Source of the DNA: an uncultured Oscillospiraceae bacterium
GTDB lineage: Bacteria > Bacillota > Clostridia > Oscillospirales > Oscillospiraceae
Assembly (NCBI GenBank): GCA_910588495.1
Contig: CAJUPU010000010.1
Coordinates: 21,532 to 85,531, forward strand
Reading direction: 5' to 3'
Length of the DNA: 64,000 bases
Below the pieces are notes generated by a model. That model ran no database searches and had not been told where the DNA came from. It worked only from the letters and a program-made list of their open reading frames with translations. How positions within the stretch are numbered: position 1 is the stretch's first letter; every line of letters starts with the position of its first letter. A program made the translations under genes and the position numbers. Shown here piece by piece: positions 41,085 to 49,833 of the stretch.

Positions 41085-41606
41085 ATGCGCTGGCTCTGGT
41101 ATTTCATCATATACAGCTTCTGCGGATTTTTGCTGGAGGTGGCCTTCGCCCGGGCCATCCGCCACCCGAAGCGGGACCGCAAGTGCCTGCTCCTGCTCCC
41201 CCTGTGCCCGGTATACGGCCTGGGGGCGTGCCTGATCCTGGCGGCGGCGCCGCTGGGCCCCGGCCCGCTGTGGGTGGCGCTGGCGGGAGGGCTGGCCGCC
41301 ACCGGGGCGGAGCTGGCCCTGGGCGCGTTCTACCGCTTCGTCCTGGGGGTGGAGTTCTGGAACTACGACGGGATCCCGGGCAGTCTGGGCGGGCTGGTGT
41401 GCCCGGCGTTCTCCGCCTGCTGGACGGCGCTGGCCCTGGCGCTGGTGTACGCCGTCCACCCCCTGGTGTCCGCCCTGGCCGCCCCGATCCCGGCCTGGCT
41501 GGGCCCCCCCGCCCTCATCCTTCTGGCCTCGGACGCGCTGGTGTCCTGCGCCGCCCTGCGCCGCGCCGGCACCACCGAGGTGCTGCGGTGGTACGCCCCG
41601 GAGTGA
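41085..41606 (+). CDS. Putative ABC-transporter-permease-type membrane protein (CmpB family)
   Basis: A 173-residue protein with about five helices. MRWLWYFIIYSFCGFLLEVA and the EFWNYDGIPGSLGGLVCP block match the CmpB-like 'putative ABC transporter permease' family common in Firmicutes, whose function is unproven. ATG at 41085 has GGGGGG 5 bases upstream. It ends in a terminator. Confidence 0.78.
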   Translation: MRWLWYFIIYSFCGFLLEVAFARAIRHPKRDRKCLLLLPLCPVYGLGACLILAAAPLGPGPLWVALAGGLAATGAELALGAFYRFVLGVEFWNYDGIPGSLGGLVCPAFSACWTALALALVYAVHPLVSALAAPIPAWLGPPALILLASDALVSCAALRRAGTTEVLRWYAPE

Positions 41607-41617
41607 ACGCCCTCAGC

Positions 41618-41648
41618 AAAGCCAGCCGCCGCCGCGGCTGGCTTTTTC
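41618..41648 (+). terminator. Intrinsic terminator
   Basis: An 11-12 bp stem AAAGCCAGCCGC/GCGGCTGGCTTT followed by TTT, after the CmpB-like gene. Confidence 0.85.
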
Positions 41649-41688
41649 CGTCCTCCCCGCAATTTACGGATCGTTCACAAACTTCCCC

Positions 41689-41716
41689 TTGACATTTCTC
41701 CCCAGAGGAGTAAAAT
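41689..41716 (+). promoter_or_regulatory. Sigma-A promoter of the MarR-ABC exporter operon
   Basis: TTGACA (41689-41694), 16-base spacer, TAAAAT (41711-41716). The downstream region before the start codon is a likely MarR autorepression site, though no clean dyad was found. Confidence 0.7.
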
Positions 41717-41765
41717 AATGCGCACGCTAATGATTCGCCCACGAACGAAAAGGAGGTGCCCCCCT

Positions 41766-42251
41766 ATGGACGGATCCGCGTTTCTGCTGGACCAGCTCTT
41801 CCGGGCCCGCCACAACGCCTGCATGGCCGCACTGTCGGCCCAGGGCGCCAACGTGAGCTCCCCCCATGTGCTGGTGGAGCTGTCCAAGTATCCCGACGGC
41901 CCGGACCAGGCCCCCACCCAGAAGGAGCTGGCCGACCGGCTCCACAGTGCCCCGGCCACCATCGCCGCCTCGCTGAAGTGCCTGGAGCGCCAGGGCTACG
42001 TGGCCCGCCGCACCGACGAGAAGGACTCCCGCCGCAACCGCATCTCCATCACCCGGAAGGGCCGGGACGTGCTGGCCGCCGGACTGCGGGTCTTTCAGCA
42101 GGTGGACGACGCCATGTTTTTCGGCTTCACCCCGGCGGAGCGGGAGCAGGTGAGCCGCTTCCACCGGCGGATGCTGGACAATCTCTATCAGATCGGCGGC
42201 AGCAGGGAGTCCGGGTGCTGTCCCCTGCCCCCGCCGGACGACATTCCCTAG
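41766..42251 (+). CDS. MarR-family transcriptional regulator
   Basis: A 161-residue winged-helix protein: PTQKELADRLHSAPATIAAS (HTH) followed by the wing DEKDSRRNRISITRKGRDVL. ATG at 41766 has AGGAGGTG 7 bases upstream; an earlier in-frame ATG is poorly placed. It precedes two ABC exporter genes and probably represses them until an efflux substrate binds. Confidence 0.92.
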   Translation: MDGSAFLLDQLFRARHNACMAALSAQGANVSSPHVLVELSKYPDGPDQAPTQKELADRLHSAPATIAASLKCLERQGYVARRTDEKDSRRNRISITRKGRDVLAAGLRVFQQVDDAMFFGFTPAEREQVSRFHRRMLDNLYQIGGSRESGCCPLPPPDDIP

Positions 42252-42267
42252 AAAGGACGTGTGACCC

Positions 42268-44010
42268 ATGCTCAGACGCATCGCGTCTTACCTCAAGGGC
42301 TATGAGCGCTTCGCCGCCGCCTCCCCCCTCCTGGTCGTGCTGGAGACGGGCTGCGAGCTGGCCATCCCCCTGCTCATGGCCCGGATCATCAACCAGGGCA
42401 TCTACGGGGAGAGCCTGCCCGCGATCCTCCAGTCCGGCGGCCTGATGGTGCTGGTGGCCCTCATCGCCACCTTCGCCGGGGGGGCGGCGGCGAAATGCGC
42501 CACCTCCGCCGCCCAGGGCCTGGGGGCCAACCTGCGCCGGGCCGAGTTCGACAAGATCGCCTCCTTCTCCTTTGCCGACATCGACCGGTTCTCCTCCTCC
42601 TCTTTGATCACCCGGATGACCAACGACGTGACCAACATCCAGAACACCGCCATGATCTGCCTGCGCATCCTCATCCGGGCGCTGACCATGCTGATCGCCA
42701 GCGTGGTGCTCACCCTGACCATCAGCCCCCGGCTGGCCCTGATCGTGCTGGCGGTCCTGCCCGTCATGCTGGCCGCCCTGGCGGGGCTGATGAAGCTGTG
42801 CATGCCCCTCTTCGAAAAGATGCAGAAGGCGCTGGACCACCTGAACGAGACCGTGCAGGAGGACCTCATCGCCGTGCGGGTGGTGAAGTCCTACGTCCGG
42901 GAGGACCGGGAGCGGGAGAAGTTCATGGACGCCAACGACGGCTTCACCGCCGCCGGGCTGCGGGCGGTGCTGCGCATGGTGGCCATGCAGCCCATCATGA
43001 TGATCTGCATGGCCTCGGCCACCGTGCTGGCCCTCTACTTCGGCGGCAACATGGTGCTGGGGCTGGAGCTGGACGTGGGCTATCTCCAGACCGTGCTGGG
43101 CTACATCATGCAGATCCTCATGTCCATCATGTTCGTGGGCATGGCCATCCTCCAGTATACCCGGGCCCAGGCGTCCATCCACCGGGTGTTCGAGGTGCTG
43201 GACGCCCAGAGCGCCATCACCGACGGCGGCGAGGCCCGCCTGCCCGCCCCCCGGGGCCAGGTGGAGTTCCGGGACGTGTCCTTCCGCTACCAGACCGAGG
43301 GGGCGGGGGAGGACGTGCTGAAACACATCGACCTGACGGTGGAGCCCGGCCAGTTCGTGGCCATCGTGGGGGGCACCGGCACGGGCAAGTCCTCTCTGGT
43401 CAACCTGATCCCCCGGTTCTACGACGTGCACCGGGGCCAGGTGCTGGTGGACGGGCTGGACGTACGGGACTATCCCCTGGACGATCTGCGGGGCCGGATC
43501 GGCATGGTGCTGCAAAACAACGTGCTCTTCTCCGGCACCATCCGGGAGAACCTGCTGTGGGGCAATGAGAACGCCACGGAGGAGGAGCTGGTCCAGGCGG
43601 CGAAGGACGCCCAGGCCTACGACTTCATCATGTCCTTCCCCGACGGCTTCGATACCAGCCTGGACCAGGGGGGCGTCAACGTGTCCGGCGGGCAGAAGCA
43701 GCGCCTTTGCATCGCCCGGGCCATGGTGCGCCGGCCCGCCGTGCTCATTTTGGACGACTCCACCTCCGCCGTGGACTCCACCACCGAGAGCCGCATCCGG
43801 GAGTCCTTCCGGGAGAACCTGAAGGGCACCAGCGTGATCATCATCGCCCAGCGCATCAGCTCGGTGCAGCACGCGGACAAGATCGTGGTGCTGGACGAGG
43901 GCACGGTGGCCGGGGTCGGCACCCACGACGAGCTGATGGCGGCCAACCATATCTATCGGGAGATCTACGACTCCCAGCAGGAAGGAGGGGACGAACATGG
44001 CGGGACCTAA
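42268..44010 (+). CDS. ABC exporter subunit A (fused membrane and ATPase domains)
   Basis: A 580-residue half-transporter: six-helix domain (~1-310), then ATPase with Walker A GGTGTGKSSLV, Q-loop VLQNNVLFSG, signature VSGGQKQRL and Walker B VLILDDSTSAVD. The residue after the Walker B Asp is Asp rather than Glu, so this subunit carries the degenerate catalytic site common in heterodimeric exporters. It pairs with the next gene (14-base overlap). Substrate unknown. Confidence 0.92.
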   Translation: MLRRIASYLKGYERFAAASPLLVVLETGCELAIPLLMARIINQGIYGESLPAILQSGGLMVLVALIATFAGGAAAKCATSAAQGLGANLRRAEFDKIASFSFADIDRFSSSSLITRMTNDVTNIQNTAMICLRILIRALTMLIASVVLTLTISPRLALIVLAVLPVMLAALAGLMKLCMPLFEKMQKALDHLNETVQEDLIAVRVVKSYVREDREREKFMDANDGFTAAGLRAVLRMVAMQPIMMICMASATVLALYFGGNMVLGLELDVGYLQTVLGYIMQILMSIMFVGMAILQYTRAQASIHRVFEVLDAQSAITDGGEARLPAPRGQVEFRDVSFRYQTEGAGEDVLKHIDLTVEPGQFVAIVGGTGTGKSSLVNLIPRFYDVHRGQVLVDGLDVRDYPLDDLRGRIGMVLQNNVLFSGTIRENLLWGNENATEEELVQAAKDAQAYDFIMSFPDGFDTSLDQGGVNVSGGQKQRLCIARAMVRRPAVLILDDSTSAVDSTTESRIRESFRENLKGTSVIIIAQRISSVQHADKIVVLDEGTVAGVGTHDELMAANHIYREIYDSQQEGGDEHGGT

Positions 44011-46186
44011 ACGGCACCACGGCCCCGGCGCCCCCCGGGGGGGCTACGCCAAGCCCCAGGACCTGAGAAAGACCCTGGCCCGCACGGTGCGGTATATCGT
44101 GGACCGGCCGCTGCTGCTCATCGCGGCCCTGGTCTGCGTGGTGGCCTCCGCCCTGCTGGGCGTGGCGGCCACCTATATGCAAAAGCCCATCTTCGACCTG
44201 CTCACCCAGGCCCTGGCCGACGGCCGGGCCCAGCTGCCCGAGCTGGCCGCTGCCTGCCTCCGGCTGGCCCTGCTCTACCTGTGCGCCGCGGCCTGCTCCT
44301 ACGCCCAGGCCAACCTCATGGCCCAGCTGGCCCAGAAGGGGTGCAACCGCCTGCGCCGGGACCTGTTCGACAAGCTCCAGGAGCTTCCCCTGAGCTACTT
44401 CGACGCCCACACCCACGGCGAGCTCATGAGCCGCTTCACCAACGACGCGGACAATGTCCAGACCGCCCTGGAGCAGTCTGTGATCCAGCTCATCTCCAGC
44501 GTGGTCACCTTCGTGGGGGTGGTATCCATGATGATCGCCCTGTCCCCCCTGCTGTTTTTGTGCTCCCTGGCCATGCTGGGGTGTGTGACGGCGGTGTTCA
44601 CCATGTTCGGCAAGCGCAGCCGGAAGTATTTCGCCCGGCAGCAGGGCGCCCTGGGGGCGGTGAACGGCAACATCCAGGAAATGATCGAGGGGCTGAAGGT
44701 GGTCAAGGCCTTCAACCATGAGGAGCAGGCCAAGGCCCGCTTCCAGGCCCTCAACGAGGAGTATCGCTCGGCGGCCAGCCAGGCGGGGTTCTACTCCTCC
44801 GCCATCATGCCCATCGCCTCCAACCTGACCAACGTGGGCTACGCCGTCACCGCCGTGCTGGGGGCCGCCCTGGCCATGAGCACCGGGGTGAACACCGGCT
44901 TCACCCTGGGCTCCCTGGTGATCTACCTCAACTACAACCGGCAGGTGACCCAGCCCGTCAACCAGATCTCCATGCAGATGAACGCCATGCTGTCCGCCAT
45001 GGCGGGGGCGGAGCGGATCTTCGCCGTGATCGACGCCCAGCCCGAGGTGGACCGGGGGAAGGTGACCCTGGTGCCGGTGGACAAGGACGCCAACGGCTCC
45101 CTGTCCAAGTTCAGCGGCCAGGGGCGGCCCCGCTCCTGGGCCTGGAAGGTGCCCCGGGACTGCGGCCTGGTCCTGGTGCCGGTATCGGTGGGCCCTGATG
45201 AGCAGCTGCTGGAATTGGGCCAGGCGGACGAGGAGGACGGGACGCTCAAGCTGCTCCCCCCCGGCCAGGACTCCAAGAGCGGCCTCTGGGTGCGCCTGGA
45301 GGAGGACGGCTCCCTCACCCCCCTCTCCCTGGAGGAGATGGCGGGCCACGGCTGGGCCTGGAAATACCCCGGCCCCGACGGACAGATGGGCCTGCACCTG
45401 ATCCGGGGGGCGGTGCGCAACGTCCCCGGCGAGGAATCGTGCTACACCGAGCTGCGGGGGGCGGTGCGGCTCAGTCAGGTGGACTTCTCCTATGTGGAGG
45501 GCAAGCCGGTGCTGAAGCAGATGTCCGTCTACGCCGACCCGGGGCAGAAGATCGCCTTCGTGGGGTCCACCGGGGCGGGCAAGACCACCGTCACCAACCT
45601 GATCAACCGCTTCTATGAGATCCAGGGGGGGCTGATCACCTGCGACGGCATCGACGTGCGGGACATCCAAAAGGACTCCCTCCGCCTGAGCCAGGGGGCG
45701 GTCCTCCAGGACACCCACCTGTTCACCGGCACGGTGATGGACAACATCCGCTACGGCCGGCTGGACGCCTCCGACGAGGAGTGCGTCCGCGCCGCCAAGA
45801 CCGCCAACGCCGACGGCTTCATCCGCCGCCTGCCCGAGGGCTACCAGACCCACATCACCGGGGACGGATCCAACCTGTCCCAGGGCCAGCGGCAGCTTCT
45901 GGCCATCGCCCGGGCCGCCGTCAAGGACCCGCCCATCCTAGTGCTGGACGAGGCCACCTCTTCCATCGACACCCGCACCGAGCAGTACATCCAGCGGGGT
46001 ATGGACACCCTCATGGAGGGCCGGACGGTGTTCGTCATCGCCCACCGGCTGTCCACCGTGCGCAACGCCGACTGCATCGTGGTCATCGAGCACGGCGAGA
46101 TCATGGAGAAGGGCAGCCACGCCCAGCTCATGGAGGAAAAGGGGCGGTACTACCAGCTCTATACGGGACAGTTTGAATTGGAGTGA
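43997..46186 (+). CDS. ABC exporter subunit B with a long insertion
   Basis: A 729-residue partner half-transporter. The six-helix domain spans ~35-350 and the ATPase domain ~480-725, with Walker A GSTGAGKTTVTNL, Q-loop VLQDTHLFTG, signature LSQGQRQLL and the canonical Walker B VLDEATSSID. Between them lies an extra ~130 residues rich in Gly, Asp, Glu, Leu and Trp (residues ~352-482), absent from most family members. Similar inserts occur in some clostridial relatives as I remember them. Confidence 0.92.
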   Translation: MAGPKRHHGPGAPRGGYAKPQDLRKTLARTVRYIVDRPLLLIAALVCVVASALLGVAATYMQKPIFDLLTQALADGRAQLPELAAACLRLALLYLCAAACSYAQANLMAQLAQKGCNRLRRDLFDKLQELPLSYFDAHTHGELMSRFTNDADNVQTALEQSVIQLISSVVTFVGVVSMMIALSPLLFLCSLAMLGCVTAVFTMFGKRSRKYFARQQGALGAVNGNIQEMIEGLKVVKAFNHEEQAKARFQALNEEYRSAASQAGFYSSAIMPIASNLTNVGYAVTAVLGAALAMSTGVNTGFTLGSLVIYLNYNRQVTQPVNQISMQMNAMLSAMAGAERIFAVIDAQPEVDRGKVTLVPVDKDANGSLSKFSGQGRPRSWAWKVPRDCGLVLVPVSVGPDEQLLELGQADEEDGTLKLLPPGQDSKSGLWVRLEEDGSLTPLSLEEMAGHGWAWKYPGPDGQMGLHLIRGAVRNVPGEESCYTELRGAVRLSQVDFSYVEGKPVLKQMSVYADPGQKIAFVGSTGAGKTTVTNLINRFYEIQGGLITCDGIDVRDIQKDSLRLSQGAVLQDTHLFTGTVMDNIRYGRLDASDEECVRAAKTANADGFIRRLPEGYQTHITGDGSNLSQGQRQLLAIARAAVKDPPILVLDEATSSIDTRTEQYIQRGMDTLMEGRTVFVIAHRLSTVRNADCIVVIEHGEIMEKGSHAQLMEEKGRYYQLYTGQFELE

Positions 46187-46194
46187 CAGTGCGG

Positions 46195-46237
46195 AGTGCT
46201 GGGTATGGGTCATCCGTGGCCCACACCCAGCACTCTA
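46195..46237 (+). terminator. Terminator-like hairpin after the ABC exporter
   Basis: A 10-bp stem AGTGCTGGGT/ACCCAGCACT with a 20-base loop that itself can pair (GGGT/GCCC). The tail is only weakly T-rich. Confidence 0.55.
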
Positions 46238-46633
46238 TCATTATCCCTTGTTTTTTATCCAACTAACTATTGTTCTGGAAAATAATAGTTGCATATTTCT
46301 TCACATTATGATAATATTAGAAATACCTAGGCACTGTTTGAAAATTGAAATATGCCCAACGGCAAGAGATTTTTTCGCTAGGCGGAGCCAATTTGACGCA
46401 GGAATACTTGGTGCATTCCAAGGGAAATTGGTAAAGCATGGCGGAAAAAGAGCCGCCATTTGGGTATGTTGACAATTTTCAAACGAGCCCCAAAAATCTT
46501 TGAAAGGAGAGGAAAATAATGTACTAAATCATATCATCGGCATCTTAGCCTTGTTTTGGAAATCACCTCCTATTACGTTTTACATGTGCATCCATGAAAT
46601 TATTGCATATATTTTTAAGGAGATGTGGTGAAA
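46238..46633. other. AT-rich intergenic region with a MITE-like element
   Basis: GC content drops sharply from here. Apart from the inverted-repeat element at 46330-46489 there is no recognisable gene; the base composition matches the acquired genes that follow. Confidence 0.6.
46330..46489. mobile_element. MITE-like non-autonomous element
   Basis: A 160-bp segment bounded by imperfect terminal inverted repeats: GGCACTGTTTGAAAATTG on the left and, inverted, CAATTTTCAAACGAGCC on the right. It has no coding capacity. The look is that of a miniature inverted-repeat element mobilised by a transposase encoded elsewhere. Confidence 0.6.
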
Positions 46634-47756
46634 ATGAAAAAAGTCATTTCACTAGTTTTAGCCATTGTAATCATTTTCTCTTTATCAATTTCCTGTTCAA
46701 GCCATTAGTGCTCCTTCTTTTGATATAACTTCAGATGTGGAAACACTAATTCCTACTCAGAATGACCAGTACAAGCTCTCGTGGTTAGACAAATTCAAGA
46801 TTGCAAAATGGATAGTCCGTCTGGCTGGACAAGCATTAATTAAAGAAAGCGAGGGCAGCACAAGTTACGGCTCTGACTGGTGCGAAAAACATAGTGGTTT
46901 CCACAAATTTGGCGATGCTGCCAACGAAGTTCTAGCTTTAGAACAATTTGCCTACTTGGAAGAACAAAATTCTGGAATGTTAGCATTTGTATATACATCT
47001 TTTGGGAGCTGGACCAAAACCCTTACTCTAATAGCTGAATATCCTAACAATGGAGGTTATGTCTATGATGGAAATGGGCTATGGGGGGGGCATGTAGAAC
47101 ATAACCAAATCAAATCTTTCTTCCCGTCTGCTACTGACCCAAGAGGTGCGTATCAAGTTCACTTCATAGACGATAAAGAAAACACAAAATTTGATTGTTA
47201 TTTAAGATGCTGGGTCTATACCCCTGATACACGCGGTACATCAGGCATGAACCTTCCGCCTGAAGATTCTTTTAAGTTAAATGGTGCAGATGTGCAATAT
47301 ATACCTGATCTCAACAAACAATTTATTAAGCCAAGTAACCAGTGGTTAAGTACGCGAACCTATACTCTAAACTCTAATAAACCATTGAATGCCACTCAAC
47401 TGTCTAACCAATTCTACGATACAACATATGGCTTGTTTGTGAATGATTTAAGAGACTATTCCGTTGGCGATCAAATTGTATTTTCAGACCAAATCGCCGC
47501 TATTAACTATAGCGAAGAAGAAAATATGACTGAGCTAATTTTTGCATGTGACGCTGGTGACATATTTTGGCAGTTCAATGGTGATTTACGGAGTCGTTAT
47601 GCAGTGGGTGACACTGTCAAATTAGTGTTGACAGTTGAGGCAGAAGCTGTTTCAGGTGACATGGTATTTGAAAATTTAGATTATATTCTTGACAATTATT
47701 CTATGCGCACCAATGGAACTTACCCAAACATCGATGATTATTTAATTATAGAATGA
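46634..47756 (+). pseudogene. Secreted protein of unknown function, frameshifted in its signal peptide
   Basis: ATG at 46634, preceded by AAGGAG, starts a signal peptide MKKVISLVLAIVIIFSLSI, but the frame hits a stop at 46706. Skipping one T in the TTT run at about 46689-46691 joins it to the main frame as ...SIPVQA-ISAPSFD, a perfect signal-peptide cleavage site. The mature ~340-residue protein is rich in Asn, Tyr and Trp and matches no family I know. GC is far below the flanks. It may be a broken gene, phase-variable, or a sequencing error. An internal GTG at 46737 would make a cytoplasmic form. Confidence 0.6.
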
Positions 47757-47983
47757 CAAAATATAGCGTTCTAAGAAACATACTGTCCGTCGGATATTGG
47801 CTGTTAGCCGTCAAAATCTTTCTGGAAATCCACCGCTTTGTGGGATTCCACTTTGACCTCCCCATCATCGCCACTAATCTCCTGTTTGTGGCCTATCTGT
47901 TCCTCTGCCTTTTCGTGTTCGCCCCGCTGGCGGTTTTCTGCGGCAAAAAAACCGCCGACTTCATCCAGCGGCATTGGCGCTAG
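47753..47983 (+). CDS. 76-residue membrane protein
   Basis: It overlaps the preceding stop by four bases (ATGA), so it is translationally coupled. Two hydrophobic segments (~8-26 and ~37-62) predict a hairpin membrane protein. The gene begins AT-rich and becomes GC-rich, so it spans the boundary of the acquired islet. No family recognised. Confidence 0.65.
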   Translation: MTKYSVLRNILSVGYWLLAVKIFLEIHRFVGFHFDLPIIATNLLFVAYLFLCLFVFAPLAVFCGKKTADFIQRHWR

Positions 47984-47999
47984 ATCCGCTCAGACAGCA

Positions 48000-48036
48000 A
48001 AACGCTCCCCCGGGCCCAGGCCCGGGGGAGCTTTCT
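48000..48036. terminator. Bidirectional terminator
   Basis: A 13-bp stem GCTCCCCCGGGCC/GGCCCGGGGGAGC with loop CA and a TTTCT tail, between convergent genes. Confidence 0.85.
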
Positions 48037-48041
48037 ATTGA

Positions 48042-48968
48042 TTACAGCAGGTCCTTCCTCTTCAAGATGATCCCAGCCACCGCGATGATGGCGATGGAGA
48101 TGCCCAGCGGGGGCCAGAAGCTCCCGGCAAAGGGCAGCACGCCCACGTTCATGCCGTAGAAGCTGAACACGATGTTGGGCACCGTCATCAGGATGGTGAC
48201 GGAGGCCAGCAGCTTCATGATCACGTTCAGGTTGTTGGAGATCACCGAGGCGAAGGCGTCCATCATCCCCGAGATGATGTCGGAGTAGATCTGGGCCATC
48301 TCGATGGCCTGGCGCACCTCGATCAGCACGTCCTCCAGCAGGTCGTGATCCTCCTCGTACAGGGTGACGATCCGCCCCCGGAGGATCTTCTCCAGGGTCA
48401 CCTCGTTGGCCTTCAAGGAGGTGTTGAAGTAGACCAGGGACTTCTCCAGGTCCAGCAGCTGGATCAGCTCCTTGTTGCGCTGGGACTTGTAGAGCTGGCG
48501 CTCCATATGATTGTAGGTCTTGTCGATCTGCTTGAGGTAATTCAAATACCGCTTGGCCACCAGCAGCAGGATGTTCAGGATGAACCGGGTGCGCTGCTCG
48601 GTGCGCACGTCCCGCACCGAGCCGGCCTGGAGGTCCCGGACCACCGAGGTCTCTTTCAAACACACGGTGATGATGTGCCGGTCCGTCACGATGATCCCCA
48701 TGGGCAGGGTGGAGTACACCACCCCGGTCTCATCCTGCTCCATGGCGGGGGTGTCCACGATGATCAGGGTGGAGCCGTCCTCCTTGTCGATCCGGGAGGT
48801 CTCCTCCTCGTCCAGAGCCGCCCGGAGGAAGGTGGGCTCCACCGCCAAGGTGGCGGCCACCGTTTTCAGCTCGTCCTCACTGGGGTTGATGAGGTTCACC
48901 CAGCAGCCGTCGGTGACGGAGCTGAGCTGGGTCATCCTGCCGTCCACCGTCTTGTGGATGGTCATCAT
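48042..48968 (-). CDS. corA: CorA-type divalent cation (magnesium) transporter
   Basis: A 308-residue protein: large N-terminal cytoplasmic domain with a long helix (~150-250), then two C-terminal membrane helices. The first ends in YGMNVG, the selectivity-filter motif of CorA channels. It would bring in Mg2+, or Co2+/Ni2+ in some homologues. Two adjacent ATGs (48968, 48965) are possible. It is expressed from a distant promoter through a ~235-base leader. Confidence 0.92.
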   Translation of the reverse strand: MMTIHKTVDGRMTQLSSVTDGCWVNLINPSEDELKTVAATLAVEPTFLRAALDEEETSRIDKEDGSTLIIVDTPAMEQDETGVVYSTLPMGIIVTDRHIITVCLKETSVVRDLQAGSVRDVRTEQRTRFILNILLLVAKRYLNYLKQIDKTYNHMERQLYKSQRNKELIQLLDLEKSLVYFNTSLKANEVTLEKILRGRIVTLYEEDHDLLEDVLIEVRQAIEMAQIYSDIISGMMDAFASVISNNLNVIMKLLASVTILMTVPNIVFSFYGMNVGVLPFAGSFWPPLGISIAIIAVAGIILKRKDLL

Positions 48969-49205
48969 AAGCGCTCACACCTTTCCCGGCGCGGCGAAGG
49001 GAGCAAAAAACGCCCCCGCCGCGGCCCATGTAAAATCGTCCCGTTGACGGCGGCGTCAACAGGCGGCAGGCGCACGGGGAGGCAGGAGGAGCTGACTCAG
49101 CGGGTGCGCCGTGTGGTCTGGATACGACTTCGACTGAATGGATCGCCTGACACGACGCGTCTCACTTCCTTTATGGGTTGGATCTCCGTATTTTACGGTT
49201 CCCTA
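48969..49205 (-). promoter_or_regulatory. Long structured leader of corA (candidate metal-sensing RNA)
   Basis: Between the promoter and corA lie about 235 transcribed bases. A 7-bp hairpin GTTGACG/CGTCAAC (49043-49060) overlaps the 5' arm of a possible GC-rich terminator whose 3' arm is followed by TTTTTT (49005-49010). This suggests a switch. I could not match the leader to the M-box. Confidence 0.5.
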
Positions 49206-49207
49206 TG

Positions 49208-49236
49208 ATTATATCCTTTTTCCGCCCTGATTGCAA
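49208..49236 (-). promoter_or_regulatory. Sigma-A promoter of corA
   Basis: Minus-strand TTGCAA (49236-49231), 17-base spacer, TATAAT (49213-49208). Confidence 0.78.
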
Positions 49237-49245
49237 GGAGAAAAA

Positions 49246-49833
49246 TCATCCGGCTCCCAGCAGCAAGGGCTGGAGCTGCTCTCCCTTCACAGCGGCCCGG
49301 ATGGCGCCGGGCACCAGAGAGAAGTCCGCCACCAGGGAGGCGGGTTTTTCCCGGCAGTCGTCCTGGCCGAAGGGGACGAAAAATACGTGCCTGCGGTTGA
49401 GCATCATCCCCAGGTTGGGGGCGGACCCGGACAGGCCGTCGTTGGTGGCCAGGGCCAGCACCAGGGGCCGCCCGTTGCGCAGGTGGGCCTTGGCGGCCAT
49501 GGTGACGGCGGTGTCCGTCACCCCGTGGGCCAGCTTGGCCAGGGTGTTGCCGGTGCAGGGACAGATCGCCAGCACGTCCAGCAGCCCCTTGGGGCCGATG
49601 GGCTCCGCCCCGGCCACGGTGGAGACCACCCGCCGCGCGCAGATCCGCTCCATCTCCCGCATGAAGTCGTGGGCCGCGCCGAAGCGGGTGTCGGTGGACG
49701 CCACCATTTCGGACACGATGGGGGTCACCGGCCCGAACCGGGCGGCGGTCTGTTCCAGGGCGGCCAGCGCCTTGGACATGGTGCAGAAGGATCCGCAGAA
49801 GGCGAAGCCCACGCGCAAGTCTTTATCGTTCAC
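49246..49833 (-). CDS. dpaB: Dipicolinate synthase subunit B
   Basis: The flavoprotein-like subunit of spore dipicolinate synthase. The 195-residue protein contains VGFAFCGSFCTMSKAL and LAICPCTGNTLAKLAHGVTD, typical of SpoVFB. GTG at 49833 overlaps the dpaA stop (GTGA) and has GAGGG about 9 bases upstream. Expressed in the mother cell in studied species. Confidence 0.94.
   Translation of the reverse strand: MNDKDLRVGFAFCGSFCTMSKALAALEQTAARFGPVTPIVSEMVASTDTRFGAAHDFMREMERICARRVVSTVAGAEPIGPKGLLDVLAICPCTGNTLAKLAHGVTDTAVTMAAKAHLRNGRPLVLALATNDGLSGSAPNLGMMLNRRHVFFVPFGQDDCREKPASLVADFSLVPGAIRAAVKGEQLQPLLLGAG

Noticed and set aside
48969..49205. M-box magnesium riboswitch before corA
   Set aside because: I looked for the M-box conserved blocks and did not find them by eye. 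The leader is kept only as an unassigned structured candidate.
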